Notes under the pieces: generated by a model | The model's database searches: none | What the model saw: only the letters and a program-made list of their open reading frames with translations | What the model was told of the DNA's origin: nothing | In this document: one piece after another, positions 45,954-54,100 of the stretch | Layout: each line of letters opens with the position of its first letter | How positions within the stretch are numbered: the first letter of the stretch is position 1 | Assembly (NCBI RefSeq): GCF_020171785.1 | Contig: NZ_JAIVAE010000008.1 | Location: 186,001-250,000, forward strand | Direction of reading: 5' to 3' | Origin: Guptibacillus hwajinpoensis | GTDB lineage: Bacteria > Bacillota > Bacilli > Bacillales > Guptibacillaceae | DNA length: 64,000 nt | Program-made: the position numbers and the translations under genes

Positions 45954-46544
45954 ATGACAGCGTTTATTTATCACTGTTTAGACTGGCTACTCCAGCTTGG
46001 TTATCTTGGAATAGCGCTAGCACTTATGGTCGAAATTATTCCAAGTGAGCTTGTGCTTGCGTATGGTGGGTATATGGTTTCTGAAGGAACCATCCACTTC
46101 ATCGGTGCCGTTATAGCGGGAACGGTTGGTGGTACAATCGCACAACTTTTTTTATACTGGCTCGGGCGCTATGGTGGGCGGTCATTCTTAGAGCGCTACG
46201 GGAAGTTTCTATTCATATCTCAAAAACACCTTACGCTCGCCGAAACCTGGTTTGAAAGGAATGGCGTCGGTGTCATTTTTACAGCCCGATTTATTCCCGT
46301 TGTTCGCCACGCGATTTCGATTCCTGCAGGTATTGCCAAAATGTCACTACTGCGATTCTCGATTTATACGATTTTAGCCATGATTCCCTGGTCCGTTCTA
46401 TTTATCTATATGGGCTTGCAACTCGGTGAAAATTGGATACATATCCATTCTGTTGCAAGAACCTATACGCTTCCTGTCAGCATTGGTGCAGGATTCTTTC
46501 TCGTAAGCTATTGCTGCCTCCTCCTTTTGAAAAGGCGCCGCTAA
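45954..46544 (+). CDS. DedA-family membrane protein
   Basis: A 196-residue DedA/SNARE-associated (VTT) protein with about five helices. MVEIIPSELVLAYGG carries the conserved acidic residue, GGTIAQLFLYWLGRYGG and ARFIPVVRHAISIPAGIAKMSLLRFSIYT the conserved Arg and helix-breaking Pro. Members (UptA) flip undecaprenyl phosphate and related lipids. In the same window a DUF368 protein could serve the same job. AAAGGAG precedes the ATG. Confidence 0.88.
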   Translation: MTAFIYHCLDWLLQLGYLGIALALMVEIIPSELVLAYGGYMVSEGTIHFIGAVIAGTVGGTIAQLFLYWLGRYGGRSFLERYGKFLFISQKHLTLAETWFERNGVGVIFTARFIPVVRHAISIPAGIAKMSLLRFSIYTILAMIPWSVLFIYMGLQLGENWIHIHSVARTYTLPVSIGAGFFLVSYCCLLLLKRRR

Positions 46545-46570
46545 GTGTTCACTTCTTAATCCATCTGTAC

Positions 46571-46975
46571 TCAACGAAGTCTTTTTTGTAAAAAATACTG
46601 GGTATGTCCTTCAGGGTGATTTTCAACTTTCCCGCAAATTTCATATCCTTCTTTTAAATAAAAACCTGGTGCCTGAAAACTAAAAGAATCGAGTAAAATC
46701 AGTCTGCAGCCCTTTTCTTCTGCTAGGCTTTCAAATTGTTGAAGTAGTTTCCTACCGTAACCAAATCCTCTCATTTTCTCTTCCACCCATAAGAAATCGA
46801 TATGAAGATGTTGCCAGAACAGTGTTCCAGAGATGCCGCCAATTACTTCACGCTCTTCTATTACATAGGCTACTTTTTCAAGAGGAGATTTCACACTTTC
46901 AGAAAGTCTTTCTCCGTTATATTCAACCACTTTATTTTGAATGAACTCTCTTGCTTTATCATTTCTTTGAATCAC
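46571..46975 (-). CDS. GNAT-family acetyltransferase
   Basis: A 134-residue small GNAT protein. HIDFLWVEEKMRGFGYGRKLLQQFESLAEEKG is motif A with RGFGYGRK as the acetyl-CoA loop, and LDSFSFQAPGFYLKEGYEICG is motif B. Substrate unknown. GTG start with AAGGAGGAG seven bases upstream. It follows the Nudix gene by 12 bases and is probably co-transcribed. Confidence 0.82.
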   Translation of the reverse strand: MIQRNDKAREFIQNKVVEYNGERLSESVKSPLEKVAYVIEEREVIGGISGTLFWQHLHIDFLWVEEKMRGFGYGRKLLQQFESLAEEKGCRLILLDSFSFQAPGFYLKEGYEICGKVENHPEGHTQYFLQKRLR

Positions 46976-46987
46976 TTGTGCTCCTCC

Positions 46988-47476
46988 TTATCCAAGCGTT
47001 CTTCTCGTTAGCTTTACTGGTATTTCACTATGTTTCTCATATTCTATCGAAACTTCAAAAGTCCCCTCTTCAAAGAACTTCGGAAATCTTTCCTGAAACC
47101 AATTTTGCATTGGAAGTTCGGTAGCAGCGCTTCTCTTTACCCAGTGTAATTTCCCTTCAGGAGGCCTTTCATGAGGAGAGCCAGAGAAAGAATGGGCGAC
47201 ATAATTGAAGACAATATAGCGGTAGTTCTCTTCTGGAATGATAAATTCATCAATCCCTTTAAAAATAAGGTCGATTGGATGAACAATGAAACCCGTTTCT
47301 TCATAAAGCTCTCTCACAGCGCCTTCAGTAAAACTTTCTGTAAGCTCTATTTTACCACCAGGTCCAATATAACCTGGAAACCCGGCTTCAGGAGGACGAT
47401 CTAACAAAAGAACCTCATCTGTTTCTTCATTATGTAAAATAACCATGGATAGTAATGTTGCATTGATTGTTGTCAT
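46988..47476 (-). CDS. Nudix hydrolase, MutT-like
   Basis: A 162-residue Nudix protein. The box is GPGGKIELTESFTEGAVRELYEETGFIV. The early strand LLSMVILHNEETDEVLLLDRP and FNYVAHSFSG are typical of 8-oxo-dGTP diphosphatase-like enzymes (COG1051/MutT), though the substrate is open. GAGGGGGAGAAA precedes the ATG. It heads an operon with a GNAT gene. Confidence 0.85.
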   Translation of the reverse strand: MTTINATLLSMVILHNEETDEVLLLDRPPEAGFPGYIGPGGKIELTESFTEGAVRELYEETGFIVHPIDLIFKGIDEFIIPEENYRYIVFNYVAHSFSGSPHERPPEGKLHWVKRSAATELPMQNWFQERFPKFFEEGTFEVSIEYEKHSEIPVKLTRRTLG

Positions 47477-47649
47477 TTTCTCCCCCTCTATGAAGGTTAA
47501 GTTTGTTCTATGATGACAGTATATACCATTCTCTTATATGAGCCTATGATCCTTTGAGGAATTTTTTTTGCAAAAGCGGGTAACATCATTAAGAGAAGGA
47601 TGGAGTATGTGTAGTTCGTAAAGGAGGAAGAGCGCAAAATGGACTGAAC

Positions 47650-47690
47650 AAAAAAGCGCAGCAGCACCCGGGGCAAGAATGCTCTGCGTT
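47650..47690 (-). terminator. terminator of the gene at 47699
   Basis: On the minus strand CGCAGAGCA...TGCTGCTGCG with a bulge, followed by six Ts, nine bases after the stop. Confidence 0.75.
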
Positions 47691-47698
47691 AGAAACAA

Positions 47699-48361
47699 TT
47701 ATTCTTCTTCAAGAATGGTTCGATACTGACTAAATAGATCGGAAGGTTTTATCGTGCCTTCTTCTTTATTAGAAAGACCCGTATATGGTGTTTCCACACG
47801 AGACCATTCGACATCTTCTTCGATTCTTTTAATCAAGAGATCATATCCATCACCTTCTGAAGAACTTGTCACATGTCGATACTCACCGTTTTGCAGAGCG
47901 ACATCAATCGCTTCGCGAAGCTGAAGCAATCCCTCCCGATTCGCTAACAAAAACGCGGGAGAATGCCATAGTTCCTGTCCATAGAGTTGCATGTAGGGGA
48001 ACGTTTCACATTTTCCTTTTTCATTTATGATCCGTTTTTCCATTCGGATAAGGCTGCTTTCTTGCTTTGATTCTTCCAAATAAATCTCCATTCCAGTGAT
48101 GCCTTCAATCACAGAGTCCAGCGCAATAACAAATAAGGAATAGAGTTCACTTGCCTGAACAAACATTACTTCGTGGTTGGCAAAATAGTAAGAGGTAAGG
48201 ATGGATTTCCCTTTTCGAAACGTGTTCTTGTACGTGTAATCTGTCAGCCGAGTACGCTCTTCTTGAACAATGTTGTGCTGAGCGAGCACCTTTTGAAAGA
48301 TGTCGCTAAAATACAGCGACTCTGAGAGGACAACTGCATTGTAAAGCTCTTTTTCTGACAA
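47699..48361 (-). CDS. uncharacterised 220-residue soluble protein
   Basis: A soluble protein with no signal peptide. It opens SEKELYNAVVLSESLYFSDIFQKVLAQHN and includes LYSLFVIALDSVIEGITGMEIYLEES and a run SSSEGDGYDLLIKRIEEDVEWSRV. No catalytic motif was found and I do not recognise a family. TTG start with AGGAGG seven bases upstream, and a terminator after it, support a real gene. Confidence 0.6.
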   Translation of the reverse strand: MSEKELYNAVVLSESLYFSDIFQKVLAQHNIVQEERTRLTDYTYKNTFRKGKSILTSYYFANHEVMFVQASELYSLFVIALDSVIEGITGMEIYLEESKQESSLIRMEKRIINEKGKCETFPYMQLYGQELWHSPAFLLANREGLLQLREAIDVALQNGEYRHVTSSSEGDGYDLLIKRIEEDVEWSRVETPYTGLSNKEEGTIKPSDLFSQYRTILEEE

Positions 48362-48520
48362 GTGTATCCCTCCTTAAGTGGATATCAGTTTTAACGGACT
48401 AGGAAAAGGATGCTCCATGTCAATTTCGAACATGCAGAATAGTGAAAAATGTTATTTCCATCATAGGCTATTTCGCTAATGAGGTAAAGAACCTGACTTT
48501 ACAGTAGAAGGAGTGATTTA

Positions 48521-48802
48521 ATGTTAACCCGCACCCATTATAAAGAACGCCGTCCAACTGATCAGAGATTAATTAACTGGTCCGTTGAAAATACAAAAGA
48601 ACAAGACTATCAAGATTCTAACCTCGCGATCGTAGAATGTACCTGTACAAATAGCGATGGAGATGAGTTGCAAACCGTTAAAACGCTAGAAATGTCTCCA
48701 GAGCATGACTCGTGGGAAGAGTGGATGGATGAACTTAAAAAAGATCGATTTGAGATCATTCAGTGCCCTAGCTGTAAAGTATGGACAATTAATGACAATT
48801 AG
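48521..48802 (+). CDS. small protein with CxC and CxxC motifs, possible zinc binder
   Basis: A 93-residue protein with VECTCTNSDGD in the middle and QCPSCKVWTI near the end, which together give four cysteines for a zinc knuckle. The rest is hydrophilic (EMSPEHDSWEEWMDELKKDRFEI). AGAAGGAG precedes the ATG; a terminator follows. The role is unknown. Confidence 0.65.
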   Translation: MLTRTHYKERRPTDQRLINWSVENTKEQDYQDSNLAIVECTCTNSDGDELQTVKTLEMSPEHDSWEEWMDELKKDRFEIIQCPSCKVWTINDN

Positions 48803-48836
48803 TTAGAAAGCCTCATTTCAGGTTAATATAACCATC

Positions 48837-48875
48837 AAAAAGCCTCCCTCCTATTATTTTAAGAGAGAGGCTTTC
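48837..48875. terminator. terminator between the Cys-rich protein gene and pepF
   Basis: AAAAGCCTCCCTC/GAGAGAGGCTTT stem with A- and T-rich flanks between convergent genes. Confidence 0.85.
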
Positions 48876-48880
48876 CTGTT

Positions 48881-50575
48881 TTATTCAGCTAATGAATCGA
48901 GCTCGATCAAAATAAAGTCCATTAACCCTTTGATCATTGTTTCGGAAAAGTCAAAGTGAATCCCAGCTGCTGCATATACTTCAGTTAATGAAACAGAGCT
49001 TCCAAGTGATAAGGCACGGTTGTAATTCTCAAGTGTTTGCTCAGGATTTTCACGATACTGACGATACATCTGAATAGCGCCAAGTTGTGCGATGACATAT
49101 TCAATATAATAGAAAGGCACTTCAAAGATATGGAGAATTAACTGCCAATTATTTTGAATCCATTCTTCTTGCCCTGTCCAATCGACATAGGAAGAATCAT
49201 ACGTGCGTGAGAGCTCCATGTATTTTTCACTTCGTTCTTTGCTCGTATGATTCGGATTCTCATACATCCAATGTTGGAACTGATCCACCACAATTCCACT
49301 TGGTAGAAAGAGAATTAAGCCTTCAAGCTGGTCTTTTTTAGCTCGAAGCAGTTCTTTTTCATCCGTATACATCAGATTCCAGTAGTCCATCGTAAGAAGT
49401 TCCATTGTCATACTTGCAAGTTCAGCAGACTCCATCGGCGTCTCTTGATAAGCAGATAGCATTTGATTTCGCTTAAAATCATTATGAATGCAGTGACCCA
49501 TCTCATGAAGAAGCGTTATGAAGTCATCCTGTGATTTTGTACTGTTCATAAAAATAAACGAAAGCTCCGAAACTGGTAAGTACTCACAAAAACCGCCTTG
49601 AGCCTTTCCTTTACGGCTTTCAAGATCAAGAGCTCCCTTCCCATTCATCTCGTTTAAAAGATAAGAGAAGCGTGGGGATAGCTGATCAAAAATAGTAGAT
49701 GTTCCTTCAATCAGCTCCTCAATTTGATTAAAAGGGCGAAGCGGCAACTTCTCTTTTGGAACAGCTCTCGTATCCCACGGTTTATATGTCTCAATACCAA
49801 GCTCTTGCTGGTGCTTTTTCTGCAACTTTTCCTTTAAAGGCACAACATGCTTTCGCACAGCTTCTGCAAGAGCCTTACAATCTTCTGGTGTATAATCAAA
49901 ACGCTCATATTTCTTAAACATATAATCTCGGTAATTATCAAGATTTACATTTTCTGCTTTTTTCTGGCGCAGCTGAATCAGCTCATCCATAATTCCTTGT
50001 AAATCTTCCTTTTTGGTTAATAACGTTTGAAAGATTTTTTCCATTGCGCTTTTTCGAATGGAGCGATCTCCGTCTTGCATCATGAGAAACATTTCGCTTA
50101 ACGTTTTCTCTTCACCGTTCCAGTTAAACGAAAGAGAACCGGTATGTTCAAAATAACGATTGACGATGCGATCTTCTTCAACTTCTAAATCAATATTTTC
50201 TTCATTAAAAAGCGCCATCGCGTTTTCTTTTCGAAGTAGAAATTGCTTGTAATAGTTCTGGTTTAACTCTAGTCTATGGGGTGAGCTTTGAAACTTCTTA
50301 TCAAATTCACCTTCATACCGCTTTATCATCGGTTCAATGTATTCTTGATCGTGCTCGATCGCTTTTTTTGCTTCTTCACTGTTACTGTGGCACTGGAAAT
50401 CAATATAATGGCCAGCAAGTCCTTCTGCGACGCCATCCATTAATTCAGATATACGCAAGATCCACTTCTCTAATTCATCAGCAGAATGAAGTGGCTGATC
50501 GAGAAGAGATTTAAACTCCTCTTCAAGTTTAGATGGATTTGTAAAATCATACTTTTCAACGTAAAACGTACTCAT
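48881..50575 (-). CDS. pepF: M3-family oligoendopeptidase
   Basis: A 564-residue zinc metallopeptidase of family M3. The zinc motif HEMGH is seen in ITLLHEMGHCIHNDF (about 355), with the second-shell ETPMESAELASMTMELL supplying the third ligand. N-terminal region SADELEKWILRISELMDGVAEGLAG belongs to the usual helical domain. It cleaves oligopeptides in the cytoplasm. The subtype is PepF-like. GGGGGAAGCTG precedes the ATG. Confidence 0.88.
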   Translation of the reverse strand: MSTFYVEKYDFTNPSKLEEEFKSLLDQPLHSADELEKWILRISELMDGVAEGLAGHYIDFQCHSNSEEAKKAIEHDQEYIEPMIKRYEGEFDKKFQSSPHRLELNQNYYKQFLLRKENAMALFNEENIDLEVEEDRIVNRYFEHTGSLSFNWNGEEKTLSEMFLMMQDGDRSIRKSAMEKIFQTLLTKKEDLQGIMDELIQLRQKKAENVNLDNYRDYMFKKYERFDYTPEDCKALAEAVRKHVVPLKEKLQKKHQQELGIETYKPWDTRAVPKEKLPLRPFNQIEELIEGTSTIFDQLSPRFSYLLNEMNGKGALDLESRKGKAQGGFCEYLPVSELSFIFMNSTKSQDDFITLLHEMGHCIHNDFKRNQMLSAYQETPMESAELASMTMELLTMDYWNLMYTDEKELLRAKKDQLEGLILFLPSGIVVDQFQHWMYENPNHTSKERSEKYMELSRTYDSSYVDWTGQEEWIQNNWQLILHIFEVPFYYIEYVIAQLGAIQMYRQYRENPEQTLENYNRALSLGSSVSLTEVYAAAGIHFDFSETMIKGLMDFILIELDSLAE

Positions 50576-50703
50576 CAGCTTCCCCCTTAAGATGCTTTAT
50601 GTACCATTCCATAGTTTACCACAGAATTTTCAGACAGCCCATGCCTCGAGATCATTCTCAAAGGACGACCGCTTTTAAATATGTATAAAATCAAAACACA
50701 AAA

Positions 50704-50777
50704 ATGGGACCCCACCCCGTGGATGGGACCCCTCCTGTGTGGAAATCGAAGCATCCCATCCAAAGACGGGGCTCCAT
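50704..50777. repeat. imperfect inverted repeat with an internal direct repeat
   Basis: Arms 50704-50730 and 50751-50777 are largely complementary and can form a long hairpin. ATGGGACCCC occurs twice in direct orientation (50704-50713 and 50723-50732). On the minus strand it lies after the MOSC gene and ends in a short T-run, so it may also end that transcript. GC-rich compared with its flanks. Confidence 0.55.
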
Positions 50778-50855
50778 CCTTGCTTGTACCCTGCTCAGCA
50801 TTATTTCTAACATAAAAACCCAAAAATGTTTTTAAGAATATTTACCAGATATTTT

Positions 50856-51587
50856 TCATACTTCATCTAGGAGCAACACTTTGTCATTCGTGCTAATATT
50901 TCCAGCTTGAATGACTCGAGCATACATTCCAAAAAAATTCTCGTGTTCTTGCGCAATTTTCTTCAATAATTCAGGCTGTTTTTCTCCTGTTTTAGGGTCA
51001 ACCGTGATGATCATACACCGTTCACAGGGCTTTGTGAATTGAATGAGTACCTCTTTCCCAATTCTCAAATATTTCCCTTCCCACGCTTGTTCTACAAATG
51101 GCGTTTTCTCAAATAAGTTAAGTTTCAAGTTTGGTCGAAATCGCCGTTGATCCGTTTGTTTTCCCCATGACTCCTCTAATGCCTGAAGAGAAGCGTCAGT
51201 TAGAATCAGTAGATGTTCTTCCTCAATCGGTCCGATCGGAACGTGTTCAGGATGGTAAACTTTTTTTGTTAACTGTTTCGACGTTTTTGTTTCTAGTTCT
51301 TTTAGCCAGGTTGAGTCCGACCATTTAACTGTTACTCCCTCTGGTGTCACAATAACTGGTTCAGGATACCCATCTAGTGATTCATGTGCACTGAACGATG
51401 CTTGATAGCGCACGAGTGATGGAAACTGTGTAATTGTTAAAAACGATTGCTTCTCATCTAAAATGACGTGACTTCGATCACCATAAAGTCCATAGTTCAT
51501 GACCATTGTCTCTGTAACGGCTTCACCTGTCATTGATTTCACAGGATGACGCATGATTTCACTTAGTGTGCCAATTTGAATTGTCAT
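50856..51587 (-). CDS. MOSC-domain protein with N-terminal beta-barrel
   Basis: A 243-residue protein with an N-terminal MOSC_N beta barrel (GTLSEIMRHPVKSMTGEAVTETMV) and a MOSC domain (about 110-243). The conserved Cys-containing block TKPCERCMIITVDPKTGE is the place where molybdenum cofactor or sulfur is handled. Family members take part in Moco-dependent N-oxide or hydroxylamine reduction (mARC-like) or sulfur carriage. No Moco genes lie nearby. GGAG precedes the ATG closely. Confidence 0.85.
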   Translation of the reverse strand: MTIQIGTLSEIMRHPVKSMTGEAVTETMVMNYGLYGDRSHVILDEKQSFLTITQFPSLVRYQASFSAHESLDGYPEPVIVTPEGVTVKWSDSTWLKELETKTSKQLTKKVYHPEHVPIGPIEEEHLLILTDASLQALEESWGKQTDQRRFRPNLKLNLFEKTPFVEQAWEGKYLRIGKEVLIQFTKPCERCMIITVDPKTGEKQPELLKKIAQEHENFFGMYARVIQAGNISTNDKVLLLDEV

Positions 51588-51709
51588 CAGCTCCTATCTC
51601 TCCTTAGTATAACCCAAAAGAATAAAATGCATTTTTTCTATAAGTCTAGTATAAACAACAAGAGATTTGCATAGAACTAGTAGAAACAAAGGAAAAAGGA
51701 GAGAGATAA

Positions 51710-51892
51710 ATGGAAATTAAAGAATACTACTCCATTACCCTCTATAACGAAAGACGGCGAGCAATCTTTCATTCAGAAGATGAGTACGATAATTTTGAAG
51801 AAGCACAGCGTGAAGGCTATGTCTTACTTCGTAATCATCCAAAAGCAGATTTGTATTCAGTGGAACGCTTCTTTGCAGTAGAAGACGTCTAA
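51710..51892 (+). CDS. 60-residue hydrophilic protein, unknown
   Basis: A small protein beginning MEIKEYYSITLYNERRRAIFHSEDEYDNF and ending YSVERFFAVEDV. It has no signal or membrane helix and no motif. AAAGGAGAG lies before the ATG. Its stop overlaps the end of the convergent ABC-F gene by four bases. Confidence 0.6.
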   Translation: MEIKEYYSITLYNERRRAIFHSEDEYDNFEEAQREGYVLLRNHPKADLYSVERFFAVEDV

Positions 51893-53559
51893 AGTAATCT
51901 CTTTTTCTCAACTAATATCTTAAGTCTACTATCGAGATCAGCTAACTTCTCATCACCAGGAAGAAGTAAACTAATCTCACTAATTAGCGCAGAAATTTCG
52001 TTATCTAAAAGCATCTTTTGTTCTTCGTCTTTTTTTGAAGAAGCTAAAGAGCTTTTTTCTTTCATTCGACTTCGAAAATCAGATAAGTTCATTTCAACCC
52101 TTTTCACTCTTTGATCTTCAAACACTAACAACCGATCACACATCTTTTCCATAAAGTACACATCATGTGACACAATAAGTAAACTCCCTTTAAAGGATTG
52201 AAGGGTAGACTCCAACTGCTCTCGTGAAGGCAAATCCAAATGATTTGTCGGCTCATCAAGGATTAATAGATCATATTTGTTCATCAGCATACGCGTTAGC
52301 TTAAGTTTTGTCCGTTCTCCAAGACTAAGTTGGTTAATTGTGGCGTTTACTCTCTCCATTCCCATCGAAGCCAAAATCGATTTTACCTGAAAGATTTCTT
52401 CCTTGGTAACTACATTTAATACGTTAAGAGGAGTCTTATCTCCCGGAAGATCATGGACATCTTGAGAAAGATAGCCGATCTTAAGTGAAGGACTTTTCCA
52501 CACTTCTCCTTCGCTCGGTCGTTCCAATCCAAGCAATATACGTAGCAATGTTGTTTTCCCACATCCATTTTCTCCAACAATCCCAATTCGTTCCCCATAC
52601 TTCATATAGAAAGAACTTTTTCGAAATAACCATCGTTCCTCATAGCATTTGCCCGCATCCATCGCTTCTAACACTCGTTTTCCACGTGAATGGTTTTCCT
52701 GAAATTGAAATCGAATCTCTTTCTCCTGATCAGGTTGTTCTAATTTATTTTTCTGTAGTTCCTTCTCAAGTCGTTTTTGCTTTGACTTTACCTGGCGATC
52801 CATCTTCTTTGCCTTCATTCGGTAATATTCCTTATACCCATTTTGTTTGGTTGATTCCCGATGTGCTTTTTCTGACCAGTTCGTTAATCCAGCAAGCTGC
52901 TCTTCTATTCGCTTTACTTCTCTTTGTTGTACGGAATAGTGATGAAGCTGTTCTTCATATCGATTTTGCTTTTCAATTCGATACGCGGAATAGTTCCCTT
53001 GATAATCATTGATCTTACCCCCTTCAACTTCAAGGATTCGACTAGTGGTTTCGTCGAGAAAATAACGATCGTGTGAAATAACAAGAACCGCTCCTTGAAA
53101 AGAATGAAGCTCCCGAATCAACCAATTAACACCTTTTTCATCTAAATGATTTGTCGGTTCATCGAGAATCAACAAATCCGGATTCGTAGACCAAACTTTT
53201 GTGAGCGCAAGTTTTAACTTTTCACCACCGCTTAGATTCTCCGCCTCTCCATTAAGTGAACGAACCCCTAATTCCTTTTCTCTTTTGAAATCAAATGAAT
53301 CCTTATCCACTCTATGGTTCTCAATCATCCCCTCTTGATCAATCGATTGCTTTAAGTAACCAACTATTCCTTTACATGAAATAGTCCCTTCATCTGGCTC
53401 AATCTCTTTTACAATCATTCTTGCCAAAGTTGTTTTGCCAGCACCGTTAGGCCCAACGATACCAACCCGCTCACCTTGATGGATATCGATATTGACATGC
53501 TGAAATAGCCGATTTTCATTAAAATTTTTCTTCAACCCTTTGATGGACATAACGTTCAT
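51889..53559 (-). CDS. ABC-F ribosome-protection protein, VmlR-like
   Basis: A 556-residue ABC-F ATPase without membrane domains. First nucleotide domain: Walker A GPNGAGKTT (36-44), signature LSGGEKLKLAL, Walker B LLILDEPTNHLDEKG. The linker has GLTNWSEKAHRESTKQNGYKEYYRMKAKKMDRQ, very close to B. subtilis VmlR (GLASWSEKAH...). Second domain: GENGCGKTT, LSLGERTKLKLTR, LLILDEPTNHLDLPSRE. VmlR frees ribosomes from virginiamycin M, lincosamides and pleuromutilins. The linker and the long inducible leader support a resistance role. GGGGAG lies five bases before the ATG. Confidence 0.87.
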   Translation of the reverse strand: MNVMSIKGLKKNFNENRLFQHVNIDIHQGERVGIVGPNGAGKTTLARMIVKEIEPDEGTISCKGIVGYLKQSIDQEGMIENHRVDKDSFDFKREKELGVRSLNGEAENLSGGEKLKLALTKVWSTNPDLLILDEPTNHLDEKGVNWLIRELHSFQGAVLVISHDRYFLDETTSRILEVEGGKINDYQGNYSAYRIEKQNRYEEQLHHYSVQQREVKRIEEQLAGLTNWSEKAHRESTKQNGYKEYYRMKAKKMDRQVKSKQKRLEKELQKNKLEQPDQEKEIRFQFQENHSRGKRVLEAMDAGKCYEERWLFRKSSFYMKYGERIGIVGENGCGKTTLLRILLGLERPSEGEVWKSPSLKIGYLSQDVHDLPGDKTPLNVLNVVTKEEIFQVKSILASMGMERVNATINQLSLGERTKLKLTRMLMNKYDLLILDEPTNHLDLPSREQLESTLQSFKGSLLIVSHDVYFMEKMCDRLLVFEDQRVKRVEMNLSDFRSRMKEKSSLASSKKDEEQKMLLDNEISALISEISLLLPGDEKLADLDSRLKILVEKKRLL

Positions 53560-53564
53560 CGAAT

Positions 53565-53815
53565 CTCCCCATTCTCCATTTCATTTATGGGGGGAGTAAA
53601 AAACCTCCCCATTGTCTGGAGAGGTCCGTCAATCCATGTACCTACGCACGCTAAAAAGAATGCATCTAAAAGTAGCACATTTCAGCAAGCATGGAAGGCT
53701 AAAAAAGACAGACTAATCCTATTCTCCAGAATCTCAATTTCATTTATTGAAAGTTGATCTGAAAAAATAAGATTAGTTTTCCATCGCTTCTTAACCATTC
53801 CCTTCGTCTTTTGTT
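53565..53815 (-). promoter_or_regulatory. attenuator leader of the VmlR-like ABC-F gene
   Basis: About 250 bases between promoter and start. Hairpin 1 pairs 53712-53729 with 53759-53777 and is followed by TTTTTT (53701-53706). Hairpin 2 pairs 53618-53625 with 53603-53610 and is followed by TTTTTT (53598-53603). The next element CTCCCCCCAT (53587-53596) can pair either with the right arm of hairpin 2 or with the ribosome site AATGGGGAG (53565-53573). This gives two terminators and a translation block, a pattern of drug-induced attenuation. Short ORFs (53699-53743, 53666-53692) lie in it without clear ribosome sites. Confidence 0.75.
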
Positions 53816-53821
53816 GTCATT

Positions 53822-53850
53822 ATTTTAAAGAAAACTCAAAATAATGTCAA
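53822..53850 (-). promoter_or_regulatory. SigA promoter of the ABC-F leader
   Basis: TTGACA (53845-53850), a 17-base spacer and TAAAAT (53822-53827) on the minus strand, near consensus. Confidence 0.85.
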
Positions 53851-53949
53851 TATTTATGGTGATGCTGTTAAATTCCACTAATTTGAATGTATAAGGGAAG
53901 TTTTATCAAATCCCGTCGATTTTTATCTGTTTTTAGTACAAAAGGACCC

Positions 53950-53977
53950 TATAATCTCTCGTATTTGAGGCCGATAT
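53950..53977 (+). promoter_or_regulatory. candidate SigD promoter of the amidase gene
   Basis: GCCGATAT (53970-53977) is the exact SigD -10 and is preceded 14-15 bases upstream by an A/T-rich ATAAT. A SigA-like TATAAT (53950-53955) is embedded in the same stretch. In B. subtilis the lytC amidase operon is also read by SigD. Confidence 0.6.
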
Positions 53978-54100
53978 TAAAAATAGTTAAGAAATACTTT
54001 TCATTTGATACTAATTTTGAAGGGAGGATATGGGAGTCGTTGATGTGAGGTCACTGTGTACATAAAAAATAGACAAACAAAATATGGGGGAATACACATC

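Noticed and set aside
50587-50823. 78-codon minus-strand frame
   Set aside because: It is made mostly of the inverted repeat at 50704-50777 and has no ribosome site or family-like content.
53677-53801. 37-codon frame through the first terminator of the VmlR-like leader (begins MVKKRWKT)
   Set aside because: The purine-rich AAGGG sits only one base from the ATG, too close for a ribosome site; not annotated as a leader peptide, though it remains possible.
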